Translations under genes and position numbers: made by a program
NCBI GenBank assembly: GCA_910591455.2
Contig: OU342820.1
Span: forward strand, 2,952,441 to 3,016,440
Reading direction: 5' to 3'
Source of the DNA: Pholis gunnellus
Lineage: Eukaryota > Chordata > Actinopteri > Perciformes > Pholidae
Length of the DNA stretch: 64,000 nt
Shown here: positions 41,091-52,700 of the stretch, piece after piece
How the letters are laid out: each line of letters begins with the position of its first letter
Position numbering within the stretch: position 1 is the first letter of the stretch
The notes under the pieces: generated by a model
What the model saw: the letters and a program-made list of their open reading frames with translations, nothing else
What the model was told of the DNA's origin: nothing
Databases searched by the model: none

Positions 41091-41141
41091 TTGCTGCTCA
41101 AACTGCGAAGGGAGGCGTCGCGAGAAGCTGCCAAGAATCTG
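41088..41141 (+). other. rcn3: rcn3 5' UTR exon
   Basis: About 25-30 nt after the TATA-like element a short GC-rich exon ends in a consensus donor, AATCTG|GTGAGT, at 41141. The next exon begins at 42095, six bases before the start codon. The exact start is inferred. Confidence 0.65.
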
Positions 41142-42100
41142 GTGAGTTCACTTCTTTCTTGCTTCTGAAACGTTACATCAGAAGAACTCTGACTAACAGT
41201 ATAATGTGTGCTTTTGTAAACAGAGTTTACAGCTCAGGTGATGAACTTCTAGCAACATGAAGGAAAAACGGTGAAAGTGTGTCTAATGATGGGTTCATGT
41301 AGATGCAGGGCTAGAGGACAATAAGACACTATTTACAAGTCATTTCATTTTATGAATTGTTTGAACATTTCAACGTTAATGGGAGAGAATGTTTATAGAT
41401 TTGATCTCCGTTTTTAACTTTGTGATGACACACTTCCAGTTCTTTTAGGATTGATGGACTGAAGGATTCTGCTTCTGACCACAGAGAGTCACTGTCAGTA
41501 GAATGATCCACCAAGTGTTCGTGTTACCTGTACTATTGTTATTTGATAATTAAAAGTATTTGTTGTATTATGCTAATAAGGTGGTCGTAATCGGCATTCT
41601 TCCACAAACTGCTTATGTGGATTGATGCAAAATAAGCACCTTTGAGTTGAATGTGGGTAAGACGAAGGAAATTATCCTATTTTTGCCAGGCGGGCTTTCA
41701 TTGCAGTTGTAGAAAGTAACGTCTTGGTGCAGTTGTGACTGCTGTCTACCAAACTTAAAACTTGAATAAAGAAATGCGCGGACTAGTTCATTCCCTCAGT
41801 AGACTCCTCAGAGTCTTTACAGAACTTCCAATGAGAGCGTGTTAAAGACCTTCCCTAGTGGGTCACCTGACCTCCAGGCTCAGGATTAGGTGCTTGGCCA
41901 ACAGAAGAACAGGTGAACCCCGATGGGTCAGATGTGAAGTGTATACCGTCAGCAGTCACCTCTGGGCCTCTATTCCCTCAGTAGAGGCTGTGACCTCAGG
42001 GAGGCGCTGTAGACTCTAGACTTTTATTCCCCCCGCCCCCCCCCCCCTTCTCTCTAACACACACACACATCACATTTCTTGTCCTCCCCACCAGTCAACG

Positions 42101-45100
42101 ATGAGGATGATGTTGAGGTCCCTAGCCTCCCTCTGCGTCCTGGCTGCCGCTGCCTTTGCCGTCCCAGCTCAGGAGAAGCGCATCCATCACCAGGCTGATC
42201 TGAGTGACCGCGGCCATGACGATGCTCACGGCTTCCAGTACGACCACGAAGCCTTCCTGGGCAAAGAGGAGGCCAAGACCTTTGATCAGCTGACCCCCGA
42301 GGAGAGCAAAGACAAACTAGCGTAGGTTTTTACTAACCTTCAGCATGCTCTTTCTAAACTGTCCACTGCAGCAACACTCACAAGCTGCAGGGTTCATTTA
42401 TTGTACAACACAGTGTTGCTCAATGAAATACAGTCGTAGGCCTTTATGCTACACAAGAAAAAGACAACACGACGATTAAAGTACACTCGTAGAGTGGATG
42501 CCATATAGACTGAAAAATGTCCCACTGGACTGAAATTCCATTGTCCTGTTATCCCAAAAACAAAGGCCCATTGCTCCAAAAACACAAACTCTTGGTGCAG
42601 CAAACAGAAGCTCATAGTTAATTATTATTCAGAAGATACATTTCTTTTGGCAAAGGCATGACCCGCCCTACTATTCTTACCCTAGACCTAACCACCCCAA
42701 CCAACGAGGAATCAGAGGCAGAGTGGCGGGTCATGCCGTGAGTAAGAAAACAAATCGTTAAGACACAATGATGTCATTCTACATAATATTTCATCATATT
42801 TAGCCATGTGCTTATGTTGCAGTTTGTTGCAGGAACAGTGTGTATTTTTCGGAGCAATGGCCGTTTGTTTGTTGAGGGAAAACAGGCTGTTGGACAAATG
42901 GGCTCTCTGTCTAATGGGACATTTCTTGGACTATCGGGGTTTCGGAGTAATGGGCTGTCCCCGTCGAGTGTAGATGTCTGCCAGGTGTGTCTGCAACCAC
43001 ACTGCTGTAATGTTTGATTGAATAGATACAAACCAGTGAAAACACAAACAGTAGAGCATTTCTTTCGTTTTTCACATTTGCATCAGGAGGAATGTAAACA
43101 GCAGCAACACAACGTTTTGCTGATAAAGTTTTGTACTTGTGTGTTTTTACATATTCATCAGCTTTTTTCTTTTGTACTAAAGAGATTATTGCTCTCTGGG
43201 TTGTGTGTATGTGGGGTTCTATTTCTAATGCATGGAGGGAGCAGATGCTTTCAGTCGCCCTTATCCTTAAATCTGACCCCATCTCCTCCCTACAGGATGA
43301 TTGTGGGCCGCATTGACACGGATAAGGACGGCTACATCACCCATGCTGAGTTGCACTACTGGATCAAACACCGGCAGAGGAGGTACATCGCTGAGAACGT
43401 GAACAAACACTGGAAGGACTACGACAAGAACCAAGACGGAAAGATAAGCTGGGAAGAGTACAAAAACACCACCTACGGATACTACCTGGGTAATGCTGCG
43501 TAGAAGATGACTCTTCCTCTCTCCCTTTTCCTTCTTTACTTCTTTCTTCTTTCTTCCTTCACCACCTGATTCTTCTCTAACTCCCTTTTTTGTGATCGAG
43601 AAACGGATTTCAGTGTCAGCTAACTCAACATGTGAAGCAGCTGTCTAAGGAAACACAAGCATGTCCTTTTAGGCCACATTTTTAAAGCTATGCTCATTAT
43701 TGAACAAGACAGCATGAACCAGCTCCACTCAATTAGTGTTCAATGCAGAATATCCAAAGTAATGAGCAACACTAGCCATAGCTGACAAATGACAAAAAGA
43801 ACTTCCTCCCAATTGTCCTAATGTATCCGGTGAATCCACGGTCCCCCTTCTGTAAACCACTTGTCCCCGTCAGGCTGTCTGGAGCCTGTCCCAGCACACA
43901 CAGTACAGACAGACAAATACATTCACACTGACGGGCACATCGTTGACAAAATAACCTCAACTCAAAGGTTCACTTACTTGCTTTTCTGTAGCTTTCAACC
44001 ATCCATCATTAGCAATGGCCCATGTGTCTGGAGTTGTTCTCACATGCTTACCCCAAAGTCAAGAATGAGCTTTCAGGCTCAGCCGGAGAAAGAAAAAGTC
44101 AGCCAAACAATGCCACCACAAGTTCCATTTATCAGCTGTTCTGGAGCATTCACAGCATGATCTTCACAGATGAAGTTTAACACGGTCTATATGGAACACC
44201 CAGAATGCCCGTATTGGCTGAAATATGAAGTGTGCTTTTCAGACGAGGAGTTTGATGACGTCGAAGACAAGGCCACCTATAAGTCCATGCTTACCCGGGA
44301 CGAGAGGCGCTTCAAGACAGCTGACCGAGACGGTGACGGCATTGCCACACGTGAGGAGTTCACTGCCTTCCTTCACCCGGAGGAGTTCGACTACATGAGA
44401 GATGTGGTAGTGCAGGTAGACCGACTCTCTAAGCAGCAGGAACTTTGGTGATAAGATGATGAAGTGTTTTTTTGAAGTATCAGGACTGGACCACTGTGAG
44501 CACTACATCATTTTTCTCATGTAGGAAACCATGGAGGACATCGATAAGAACAGCGATGGCAAGGTCGACATAGCTGAGTACATTGGTGGGTGTTTCCCGT
44601 GTTCTCTCAGACCAACCACTCCCCCCCCCCTCTCCTAAACCTGGAGGACATCCGTCCTAAATGTGTGTGTGCTGCTGCGCCTCCACAGGTGACATGTATA
44701 CATCAGAGGATGGGGACGGCGAGCCGGACTGGGTCCAGACGGAGAAGAAACATTTCTCCGAGTTCAGAGATGCCAACAAGGTAAAAGCTCCAGTAAAGCT
44801 GCAGTCGCAGCCTCTGTAGTAAAACTATCAATATGACTATGTACAAATACTCTGTTACAAGTAAATGTCTTACATTTAGGATTAGATTTGAGTTACGCAA
44901 AAGTACAAAAGAATTATCAGCAAAATGTAGTTTAAGTACTCCTCAGTAAAGCAGTTGTGTGTTGTACAGGACGGCTACCTGGATGCTGGTGAGGTGGCCC
45001 ACTGGGTTCTGCCGGGAGAGGTTGACCATGCTGACAATGAAGCCAAACACCTGATCCACGAGACGGACACAGACAAGGTAGACCTGCCACTGCTTAAACC

Positions 45101-46215
45101 CTCTGCCATACACAGTCTTTGCACACCATAGACTCTGAAGCACACTTCAGAGTGGATTTTCACTTCTCTCCAGACAGACATTAAAGCCACAGCAGATAAC
45201 TGAGCAGTACTTTATTTATCACGAGAGTACATTGTCAGTGTGTGGTAATGCAGTTGTAAGCAGGGAGTATTGAGAAGACTCTCCTTGATGGTGCATTCAA
45301 AGATGCTTCAACATCTAATACAGTAAAACACATTAAATGCATGAGCTCTCTCCTGGGAAAAATGAAACCCAGGTGACATGGCAACAAGAGGATGAATATT
45401 GTACTTTCCATCTTCTACATTAAAAGGTTTGCAGCGGAGCGTGTAAAGTGTAATATTGAGGCTATAACTCAGGAATGGACATGATAACTATAACAATTTC
45501 ACACAAAATGTCTCATAGGATCAAATGATGAAGCGATGACATTTTGAGCGCGCTTTTAATGAATGTTCGTGCATGTGAGCGTTCCCCACTGGTTAGCTCG
45601 TGGCTATCGCTCTGCACTGCAGAAGCGTAGCACCCACCCTCCGGTTCCACCTTTTAGCTCTGTCACCACTGTTGCTGTTGTTTGCACTGTTAGCTCTGTT
45701 AGCACTGTTAGCTGCGCGTCATCAGCTCAGCCATGTTGAGAGCTGTTGAGAGACAATAGATATGTATAGCACCTTTAAATGCACCAAAAAAGGACTTTTC
45801 AACGCAACTGCAATACCAGACAGTTGTATTGTAACTGACAAAGGTCAGTGGTTCATAGTGATGAAACGGAAGAGAGGTAAGGTAGTAACTATAAATAGAT
45901 AAACTATGGATGCACAATGTGCTGCACGGCAATGTAATTAATGTCAAGAATATAAGTTAACACGGTGCATGTAATTGGGTAATTGTGGGTTAATTATTAA
46001 CCAGCTTCTGTCTGTGTCTTGCTTCCTCTTCTCCTGCTTGTCATCACCTCTTCTCTTTCTGTCAATCATAAACCAATGCTGGATGGAATCTGGTGATCAA
46101 ACAACAGGACCAGAAAATAACCAAGAAGGAGATTCTGGCCAACTGGAACATGTTTGTGGGCAGCCAGGCCACCAATTATGGGGAGGACTTAACAAAGAGA
46201 CACGATGAACTTTGA
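42101..46215 (+). CDS. rcn3: Reticulocalbin-3, ER-lumen EF-hand protein
   Basis: RCN3 is a CREC-family calcium-binding protein of the secretory pathway lumen that helps collagen and convertase maturation. Coding exons: 42101-42321, 43296-43489, 44243-44415, 44525-44585, 44689-44780, 44970-45077 and 46108-46215, giving 318 residues in one unbroken frame. The start follows acceptor ccccaccag by six bases and opens a signal peptide (MRMMLRSLASLCVLAAAAFA). YDHEAFLG and FDQLTPEES are hallmarks. EF-hand loops are at 81-92, 117-128, 166-177, 203-214, 244-255 and 280-291. N131-T-T is a sequon where human RCN3 is glycosylated. The chain ends in HDEL for ER retrieval. In loop six the usual Gly at position 6 is Gln (285). 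The last exon has a purine-rich, weak acceptor (tgatcaaacaacag), and a second possible last exon lies downstream. RCN3 is preferred over RCN1 by the N-terminal block and the nosip neighbour. Confidence 0.93.
45445..45565. mobile_element. Interspersed repeat, family D copy 2
   Basis: The words ggctataactcaggaatgg, caatttcacacaaaatgtc and gatgaagcgatgacattttg match the family D consensus words and, in part, the copy at 37.2-37.4 kb. It is in the rcn3 intron before exon 46108. Confidence 0.6.
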
Positions 46216-46265
46216 TGAGCTGTCAGAAGCTCATTGGGAGAATATGGTTACCATGGTTTTGGGGT

Positions 46266-46285
46266 GGGGGGGGGGGGGGGGGGGG
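46266..46285 (+). repeat. 20-nt G run in the 3' UTR of the upstream rcn3 last exon
   Basis: A guanine homopolymer starts 50 nt after the stop of exon 46108-46215 and would lie in the mRNA of that isoform only. Confidence 0.9.
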
Positions 46286-46731
46286 TTCTGACTCTGGGGT
46301 AAAGGGTGTAATGATGTAACTTTGGTCACGCATGCACATACACACAGACACAATCCATTCAAATTCAGCATTCACTCACATACTGTGTATGTGAATACAG
46401 ACGCTACACTTCTCTCTTTGCTTCATTTACATATCCTCGTGGGGTTTAACTGACGTGACACATTCCTGTTGTCTGATGAAAACTGTGTATCTCCACAATT
46501 ACAAACTACAGAAACTCTGGCTAATGTCCAACATTCACTGGCATCCAGCTGACACAGTTGTTTTTCTATGAGCCTGAGAGGTTCAGACGTAATCCCAACA
46601 CATCGAGTCATAAAGACCAGCACACATTGGGATACTGAGTTTTTACCTGAGACGGTTACATTTACCAGAAAGCATGTGAACAGTTGCTCTCAAGAAGTGT
46701 ATGAAGTGTTGTGACTTCAGGGGGTTTGACT

Positions 46732-46737
46732 ATTAAA
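46732..46737 (+). terminator. rcn3: Polyadenylation signal ATTAAA, upstream rcn3 last exon
   Basis: ATTAAA lies 517 nt after the stop at 46215 and is followed by T-rich sequence (cttcttttttctac). It would end the transcript that uses exon 46108-46215. Confidence 0.55.
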
Positions 46738-46739
46738 GT

Positions 46740-48480
46740 CTTCTTTTTTCTACAAATGCAGTTTTTTTGTTATTTATTTGTGTTATATTATATTGTGATT
46801 ATGAGAACGTGAATAGGAGGTGATTTCCTGGTTACTGGCATATTTCTGACTATTTTCCTACAATATGACATTTAGTCTTAAGTCTATGTATCAACTTTCA
46901 GCAGAATCATATTCATACATCTCTTCATGTGATCAGTGGACCAGAAGAAGAATTATATTTCATAACAATCAGTTTTTGTTTTGTGTTGCTTTGACCTTGT
47001 TCTTGAATATTTGTAATTGTGTACATTTTCCATATGATATTGGAAACGACCACTTAATGAGTGAACTGAGCAGGTTATGTGTCATAACAGGTACGGGTTC
47101 CTTTACCAAAGCACAACACATTTTCAATTCGTCTTCCAGCTCCACCAGAGCCAGCAGCTCCGGAGCGGCGTTAACATGTAAAGACAGCAGACAGAACTAA
47201 GTGAATATTCAGTAACACAAGCTAAATAACTATATAAGAATGTACAGAAGTAGGGAGGGAGGTTGTGTCTTTACCTGTCCCACTTATTCTGACTAGTTTT
47301 CAGACTTAACTTTTCCTCCGTTACAATCGACCAGCCCAGCTGAGCCCAGCTTTCAGTGGTCTTCAGAGACCAAACAGAAAGTCAAATTGGGATTGTTGTG
47401 ACGCTCGGATATTAATCATCTATCTGATCAGTATTTCAGTCATCAAATGTACTCCCAATGTACTAGCTTTAGGATACTTGAGTACTTTATTCAAAATAAA
47501 GCAAACTATTTTACACCAGGGTAAAACTGAAGAAACATTGTTTTCACCATTTGCTCTCATGTTAAATAGAATTCAACCAATGTGAAGGATGTTTAAAAGT
47601 ATTGTTAGTAATGTGCTTATTGTGATTTAGTCTGTTTTGACCTTGATATTGACTTATTTATATTATGTTTATTATGTGCTGCTGTAACATCACAGCAGGT
47701 GTAGGGTGTGGTGTGAGCTCAGTGTCTTGTTATTGGTCATGAATGTAGATAAATCATGGCTCAGTTTGTAAAGCTCATCAAATGCCCCTCTAGACATTAA
47801 CCTGAGGGCAAACACTGGGGAGATGACCTAATAAAGCAGGACCCACCTGAAAGCCCTTAATCAGGTCAGTTGATACAATCTTGCATCTCCTCAGCGCCGC
47901 GTCAGTATCTGATTAACGGAGCATATTCACACATCGTCAGTACAGCGGCACAAACCAGGTTGGTAATCCAGCCTCGCTTTAAACTGGTTCATCGTGGTGC
48001 GCTTCCTCGATGAATTTCATGGGTAAGAAATATTGAAGCAATGTGAAATGTGTCTTATGAAAGAGCTTTCCTCTGTTTGGAGAGTTTCCACAATGAGAAT
48101 TAGAGGTTTTCATAGAAACTAAATGAAGAGGCCACACGTGACAGATGGACTTCAGCTTGTGTAGCATCACACTGGTGAGAAGCTGACAAGTATTTTCAGA
48201 TTAAAGTCTGGTGAACAAGTTCGTTCACCATTTACAGCTCTGTAGAATATTTCTTTACAGTGTTTACTGGAAGATGTCCCCACTAGATGTACTAGACACC
48301 TATGAATACAAGTCACTGTGGGATATGAATGTATTAGTTATGCAATTTCTGTTGCATGTCAGGTTGAGAATAAATCAGGTCAAGAATCAAACCCACAGCT
48401 GGTGTTTGTTACACTCTGCAGCTCATGTTAGGACAGTTTCACAAGCGGGGGGAGAAACACGGAGCATTCAGGTGACGTAG
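46740..48480. other. Region between the two rcn3 last exons
   Basis: This is intron sequence if the downstream last exon is used, otherwise intergenic. It is AT-rich, with no recognised repeat beyond short words and no supported gene. A 111-codon plus-strand frame at 46865-47200 has no recognisable domain. Confidence 0.5.
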
Positions 48481-48489
48481 AAAGGTGAA

Positions 48490-48780
48490 AGTCTCTCTAG
48501 AGTCCGTTTGGTTTGCTGTTCTGGGCGACTGTAGAAACACGAGTCCATGAAGAAGACCTGCTCCCTGGGTAAATATGAAGGGCTCACTCTAAGCTAACAC
48601 AAATACATTCTTAGTTTGAAGTCATTTTTACACTAATGAAAACCATTATGAATATTATATTCCATTGCTGCGACACGGTTCAGCCACACACTACGGTTGG
48701 AACTAGTCTGGTTTGCTCCTCTAGCCTCTCAGGTTCTACGTCTCTCTCCAACGGCTGAATGGAGAATAAAGAGGATCAAA
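48490..48780. mobile_element. Short non-autonomous repeat, family A copy 2
   Basis: The block contains gggcgactgtagaaacacg, gggctcactctaagctaac, acactaatgaaaacc and atgaatattatattccattg, consistent with a teleost repeat related to the 6.87-7.11 kb copy (which has actgtagaaac and a variant tail). It ends about 50 nt before the acceptor of the downstream rcn3 last exon. Confidence 0.5.
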
Positions 48781-48829
48781 TATGTATTTATCTCCATATC
48801 TCTATCCCTCCCTGTCCTCTGCTTGTCAG

Positions 48830-48937
48830 GACGGCCGCCTGACTTTATCTGAGCTGCTCAACAAGATGGACGACGTCATGAGAAGCACCATCACCGACTA
48901 CGGCGGGATGAGGGTGGACGAACATGATGAACTGTGA
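48830..48937 (+). CDS. rcn3: Alternative last coding exon of rcn3
   Basis: After a strong acceptor (ctccctgtcctctgcttgtcag) the frame opens in phase 0, the phase left by rcn3 exon 44970-45077. It encodes 35 residues ending HDEL-stop. The exon is 108 nt, identical in length to 46108-46215, and the two peptides align gap-free with about ten shared residues, including TxYG-like and HDEL positions. Spliced to DTDK of the previous exon it completes a canonical EF-hand loop, DTDKDGRLTLSE. The following helix (LLNKMDDVMRST) differs from the NWNMFVGSQAT segment of the other exon and of other reticulocalbins. AATAAA at 49136-49141 can end the transcript. It is read here as a duplicated, diverged terminal exon. 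A remnant of another CREC gene is possible, but no upstream exons for one are present. Confidence 0.78.
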   Translation, partial: DGRLTLSELLNKMDDVMRSTITDYGGMRVDEHDEL

Positions 48938-49135
48938 GAAATGAACCACAGCGCAGGAGGAAATAGCTTTGTCACGGTGTGTTGTTGAATATATCTTGCT
49001 CACAGTGATAGTGAGGACATCCCGTCTCGCAGAGCAGTCAAGTATGAACTGACCGGCACTGTAAACCTGCTACGGTACATGTTCAGACACTACGACAGCG
49101 TGTGGATACTGAGTTTTATCTGTGAAACTACAAAC

Positions 49136-49141
49136 AATAAA
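49136..49141 (+). terminator. rcn3: Polyadenylation signal AATAAA, downstream rcn3 last exon
   Basis: AATAAA lies 199 nt after the stop at 48937 and is followed by T/G-rich sequence (tatgtttatggtttaatg). It fits the 3' end of the isoform using exon 48830-48937. Confidence 0.65.
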
Positions 49142-49192
49142 AACAGCCATATGTTTATGGTTTAATGAAAACAACTTGAAACTCTCTTGAAT

Positions 49193-49228
49193 TGATCCTG
49201 AACAGCTGACATCAGCTGTTCAGGATCA
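49193..49228. repeat. 17-bp near-perfect palindrome after the rcn3 3' end
   Basis: The arms tgatcctgaacagctga (49193-49209) and tcagctgttcaggatca (49212-49228) are exact complements with a 2-nt centre. Both contain CAGCTG. It lies between the convergent ends of rcn3 and nosip. Confidence 0.93.
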
Positions 49229-49304
49229 TGATGTCATCGTGTCGAATGATTTAAAAGTCTCAAATATATCAATAAAGACAAACAATGACTAAAGTAATGT
49301 GCAG

Positions 49305-49310
49305 TTTAAT
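49305..49310 (-). terminator. nosip: Possible nosip polyadenylation signal
   Basis: TTTAAT on the plus strand reads ATTAAA on the minus strand, about 420 nt after the nosip stop. It is the best signal seen before the rcn3 end, giving convergent 3' ends about 150 bp apart. Confidence 0.4.
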
Positions 49311-49733
49311 GCCTGAAACAGGAAGTAACGGACCGTCACAGACAACATTAACAAACTCAAAAGGTTACATTTATCTCGTCATCAGGATGCAAATCCTATG
49401 AAACTAATCCTGTGGCTCGGAATGTGAAATATAAATTTGACTTTACATATCTTTTGGAGCACATAGCAATAAACCAATGATCGATAGATGGATCTATTGG
49501 ATTCCACTCTTATGTAGAGCGTCATCATGTATGCAGTGTACAGGTTGAATCTACTGAAGACCAGCTCTGCTCTATGAACGGAATCATTTGATCTTATATG
49601 GACACAGCTATCGAAGGCAAAACCTATATTCTATTGTCTATGATGGAAAAAAGGTGACCTACAGAAACAAGAAACACATGCCGGCCAACAACCATTCAAA
49701 TGGGTGAACGCTGTCGACACTCGGTCCTCCGTC

Positions 49734-52700
49734 TCACACTTGCATCACTGGACGAGCCTCTTTGGCCCGGAGGTCAACTCCAGACGCAGCGAAGCCGGTT
49801 CCACCCTGTCAGAACACACAACACAAGGTCATACCGGAGACCAAAGACATAAACAGTACATCCTGATCCTGCATTAGTGAGCAGCATTCAGCAGTAAAAG
49901 ACCTGCTACTGTAAATGGGCTTTCAGACAGAGGCCATTACCGATGGGTCTCACTGGGTAATGTCCTCAGTGGACAGCAGCCCCACCCTCTATCCCCTCTC
50001 CATCACGTCAACAACGTGCCGTCTGAAAGGAGGATCTCGAGTCTCCCCCACGTAGACGCACACACGTACCCTCTGCATCGGTATGATGTCTCTGTCGGAC
50101 AGCTTGTCTCCGGACACAGGATCAATCATGTCCTTCTTGATCAGCTTCTCCACGCACTCCAGAGTCACCACCGTCCCTCTGAACACGGAACAGAGAGTCA
50201 GCTATGCTGCCAGAGAACACTGAACATGTGGACGTCAGAATGGAGGAAGACGTGTGGAGACTCACGAGGGGCGCAGAACAGCGCAGGGGACACTGTTGCC
50301 GAGGATGTCTCTGGTTACTGCACATACATACCGGTCCTAAAGAGACAAAAGACGGGATTACACCAATGACGTACATCTGTTCACATCACATAGAACAGGA
50401 CCGTGAGGTCACTGCCTACTTTCACAAATGGGACTTGCTGTTTCCAACACCAGAAAACAGAATCCTCATTAGCCCTAATCAATAGTGACTTGATCCTACG
50501 AACAATGTCTGATACATCCAGCTCTGTACTGTAGAGTCCTGTTTGTTTGGGGATTTTCATGGGATTTGTTGACAATAAGAAAAATGTATGAAAACACCAG
50601 ACCTATCCTTTCATCAGAAAACACACTGGCCATATCCACATCACTGTAGACAGACTAACATCCACTATATCACACTATTTATTAGAGTTCAAAATACACT
50701 TGAGTTGGCAGCTGTCAAATCACCGTCGTCCTCTTTGTGTGTGCAGACAACAGACGTGTGTGTTACGACATCCCCTGACACTAGATTGCTTTCAGTACAA
50801 GTAAAGTTCAGGAACACTACCACCAGATTAAAGTGCAAATGATTTGATCTTTGACCACCTCTACTTTACACTTTAGGTTTCAGGTTAAATGACTTGATTT
50901 AAGTTTAACACAACTCATCATCAAGTGGGTTTCACAGTTCGCAGTGTGTGTATGCAGTAATGTTTGATGAAGTTCTTCTAATGAGTTGGTAAGGATGATG
51001 ATCTGCTCCTGGGTGCTCATGGGCGTGAGGTCAGATGTGAACTAAACTGACCTGGCGGGTGAGCAGGGCCACTCGATCCAGGCTGGAGTCCAGAGGGGTG
51101 AAGCGCACCGTGATCAGCTCGTTCATCTTAATGGGTCGTCCTGACATGGGACACAACACAGCCTTACTCTGACAGGGAGGGAGAGAAAAGGAGGGACAGT
51201 TGGTTTCACACAACACTACTTCAGTGTAGAAGTGGAGAGCTGAGATTGCAGAAGACGGGTTTCCACAGTCGGCCTGCCTTCTGCCTTTAAAGTCGTGTCA
51301 ACATCAAACAGACAGATACACAGAACAAACAGAGGACATCATGACATTTAAAGCCGACCTGGCAACCAGTCCACACACACACCCACACAATACAAATGTC
51401 CTGAGTGTGAACAGGAGTGGTTTCTGGACAGACGACTCATTTTGGTCACTTTTTTTTTTTCCTTTGTAAATATTAAAAAATCAGGTTTGCTTAATGCTGC
51501 TCAGAGAAGGTCGGGCCGAGGGAATAGTTCCTTGTCATCTACCTCGTGTATAGCAGAGATGTCGAAGTTTGAATCTAAGTGTTTGGGCAGATGGAAGGAC
51601 AGACAAAAGCCTGTTTAAGACATGGAATATGTAACACTGCTGGCTTGATCTGTTCGTTAAAATGATGGGTATTTGTCATCCAGACAGGTTTCTGTTAAAT
51701 CTCCTGAAGAAATGGAATTTTAATAATTACATACAAGAGATTTGACCTCTGCATTTACATCCTAACACGGGGATCAGACCGCCAACATTCCATACGTCAG
51801 ACATGACAGCATGTTTACAGAAAGAGCCACCATTAATCAGTGAACTCCGCTCATCATTGAAGTTACATCAGAGGGAGCACCATTAGTGTCAGGTGATCTG
51901 AGAAGGTGGTAACATCACAATACAAGCATCTCTCTCTGCAGGTTCCACCCTGAGCTGCTGCAGTGCGACAGCATTGGTGTGTCGTGTTGAAGGTGATTAC
52001 CACAGTGACTTTAACACCAAAGTGACCAGGATGATTACTCACACATTAGACCAACATGTGAAAAACTGACCAACATAAAAAGGGGCAAAACTTTCACCAA
52101 CTTCCTGCTAAAGGGACATAAGAGCACTCAGTTACGGGGTTTTCTCCGACGTCAATCTCATTGAAAGACGTGTTCTTTTTCCAGCCATGATTTAGCATCC
52201 AGCGGTGGTTTGCCCTGACATAGCGGGAGAAGACACTCACTGGTTTCTTGAGCAGGGTGGGCTTGGACACTGGTGTCAGAGAGGGGATCCAGAAACTGGG
52301 CAGGCTCTGGCTGGAAGAGGCAACTGAACCAGCGGTGGAGGATTCTGCTGAGCTGCTGTCTGTCCTGCCCTTCTCACCTCCTTTGTCCAGTCCTGAAGGG
52401 AAAGAGGTGACAGTTTCTACTCTCTTAGTTCATTGTTGTAATTATGACTGGGAGCATGAGACATGAGACAAAGTACAACTTCGTTTCCTTGTGCAATCCT
52501 GTAATGACAATAAGAACTCCTTGAAGATGAAGACTAAACACACTGTTTCCTGTGTACACGCATTAATGCCAGATTATTTGATCTGCACCAAAGGTTTGCT
52601 TTTACTGCATCATTTGATGCATCTGTCCTTTCTAGGTTCTGGTACTTCTATATTCACTTTGACTGAGGCAGTAAAATAACAATACCATATTCGACATGGT

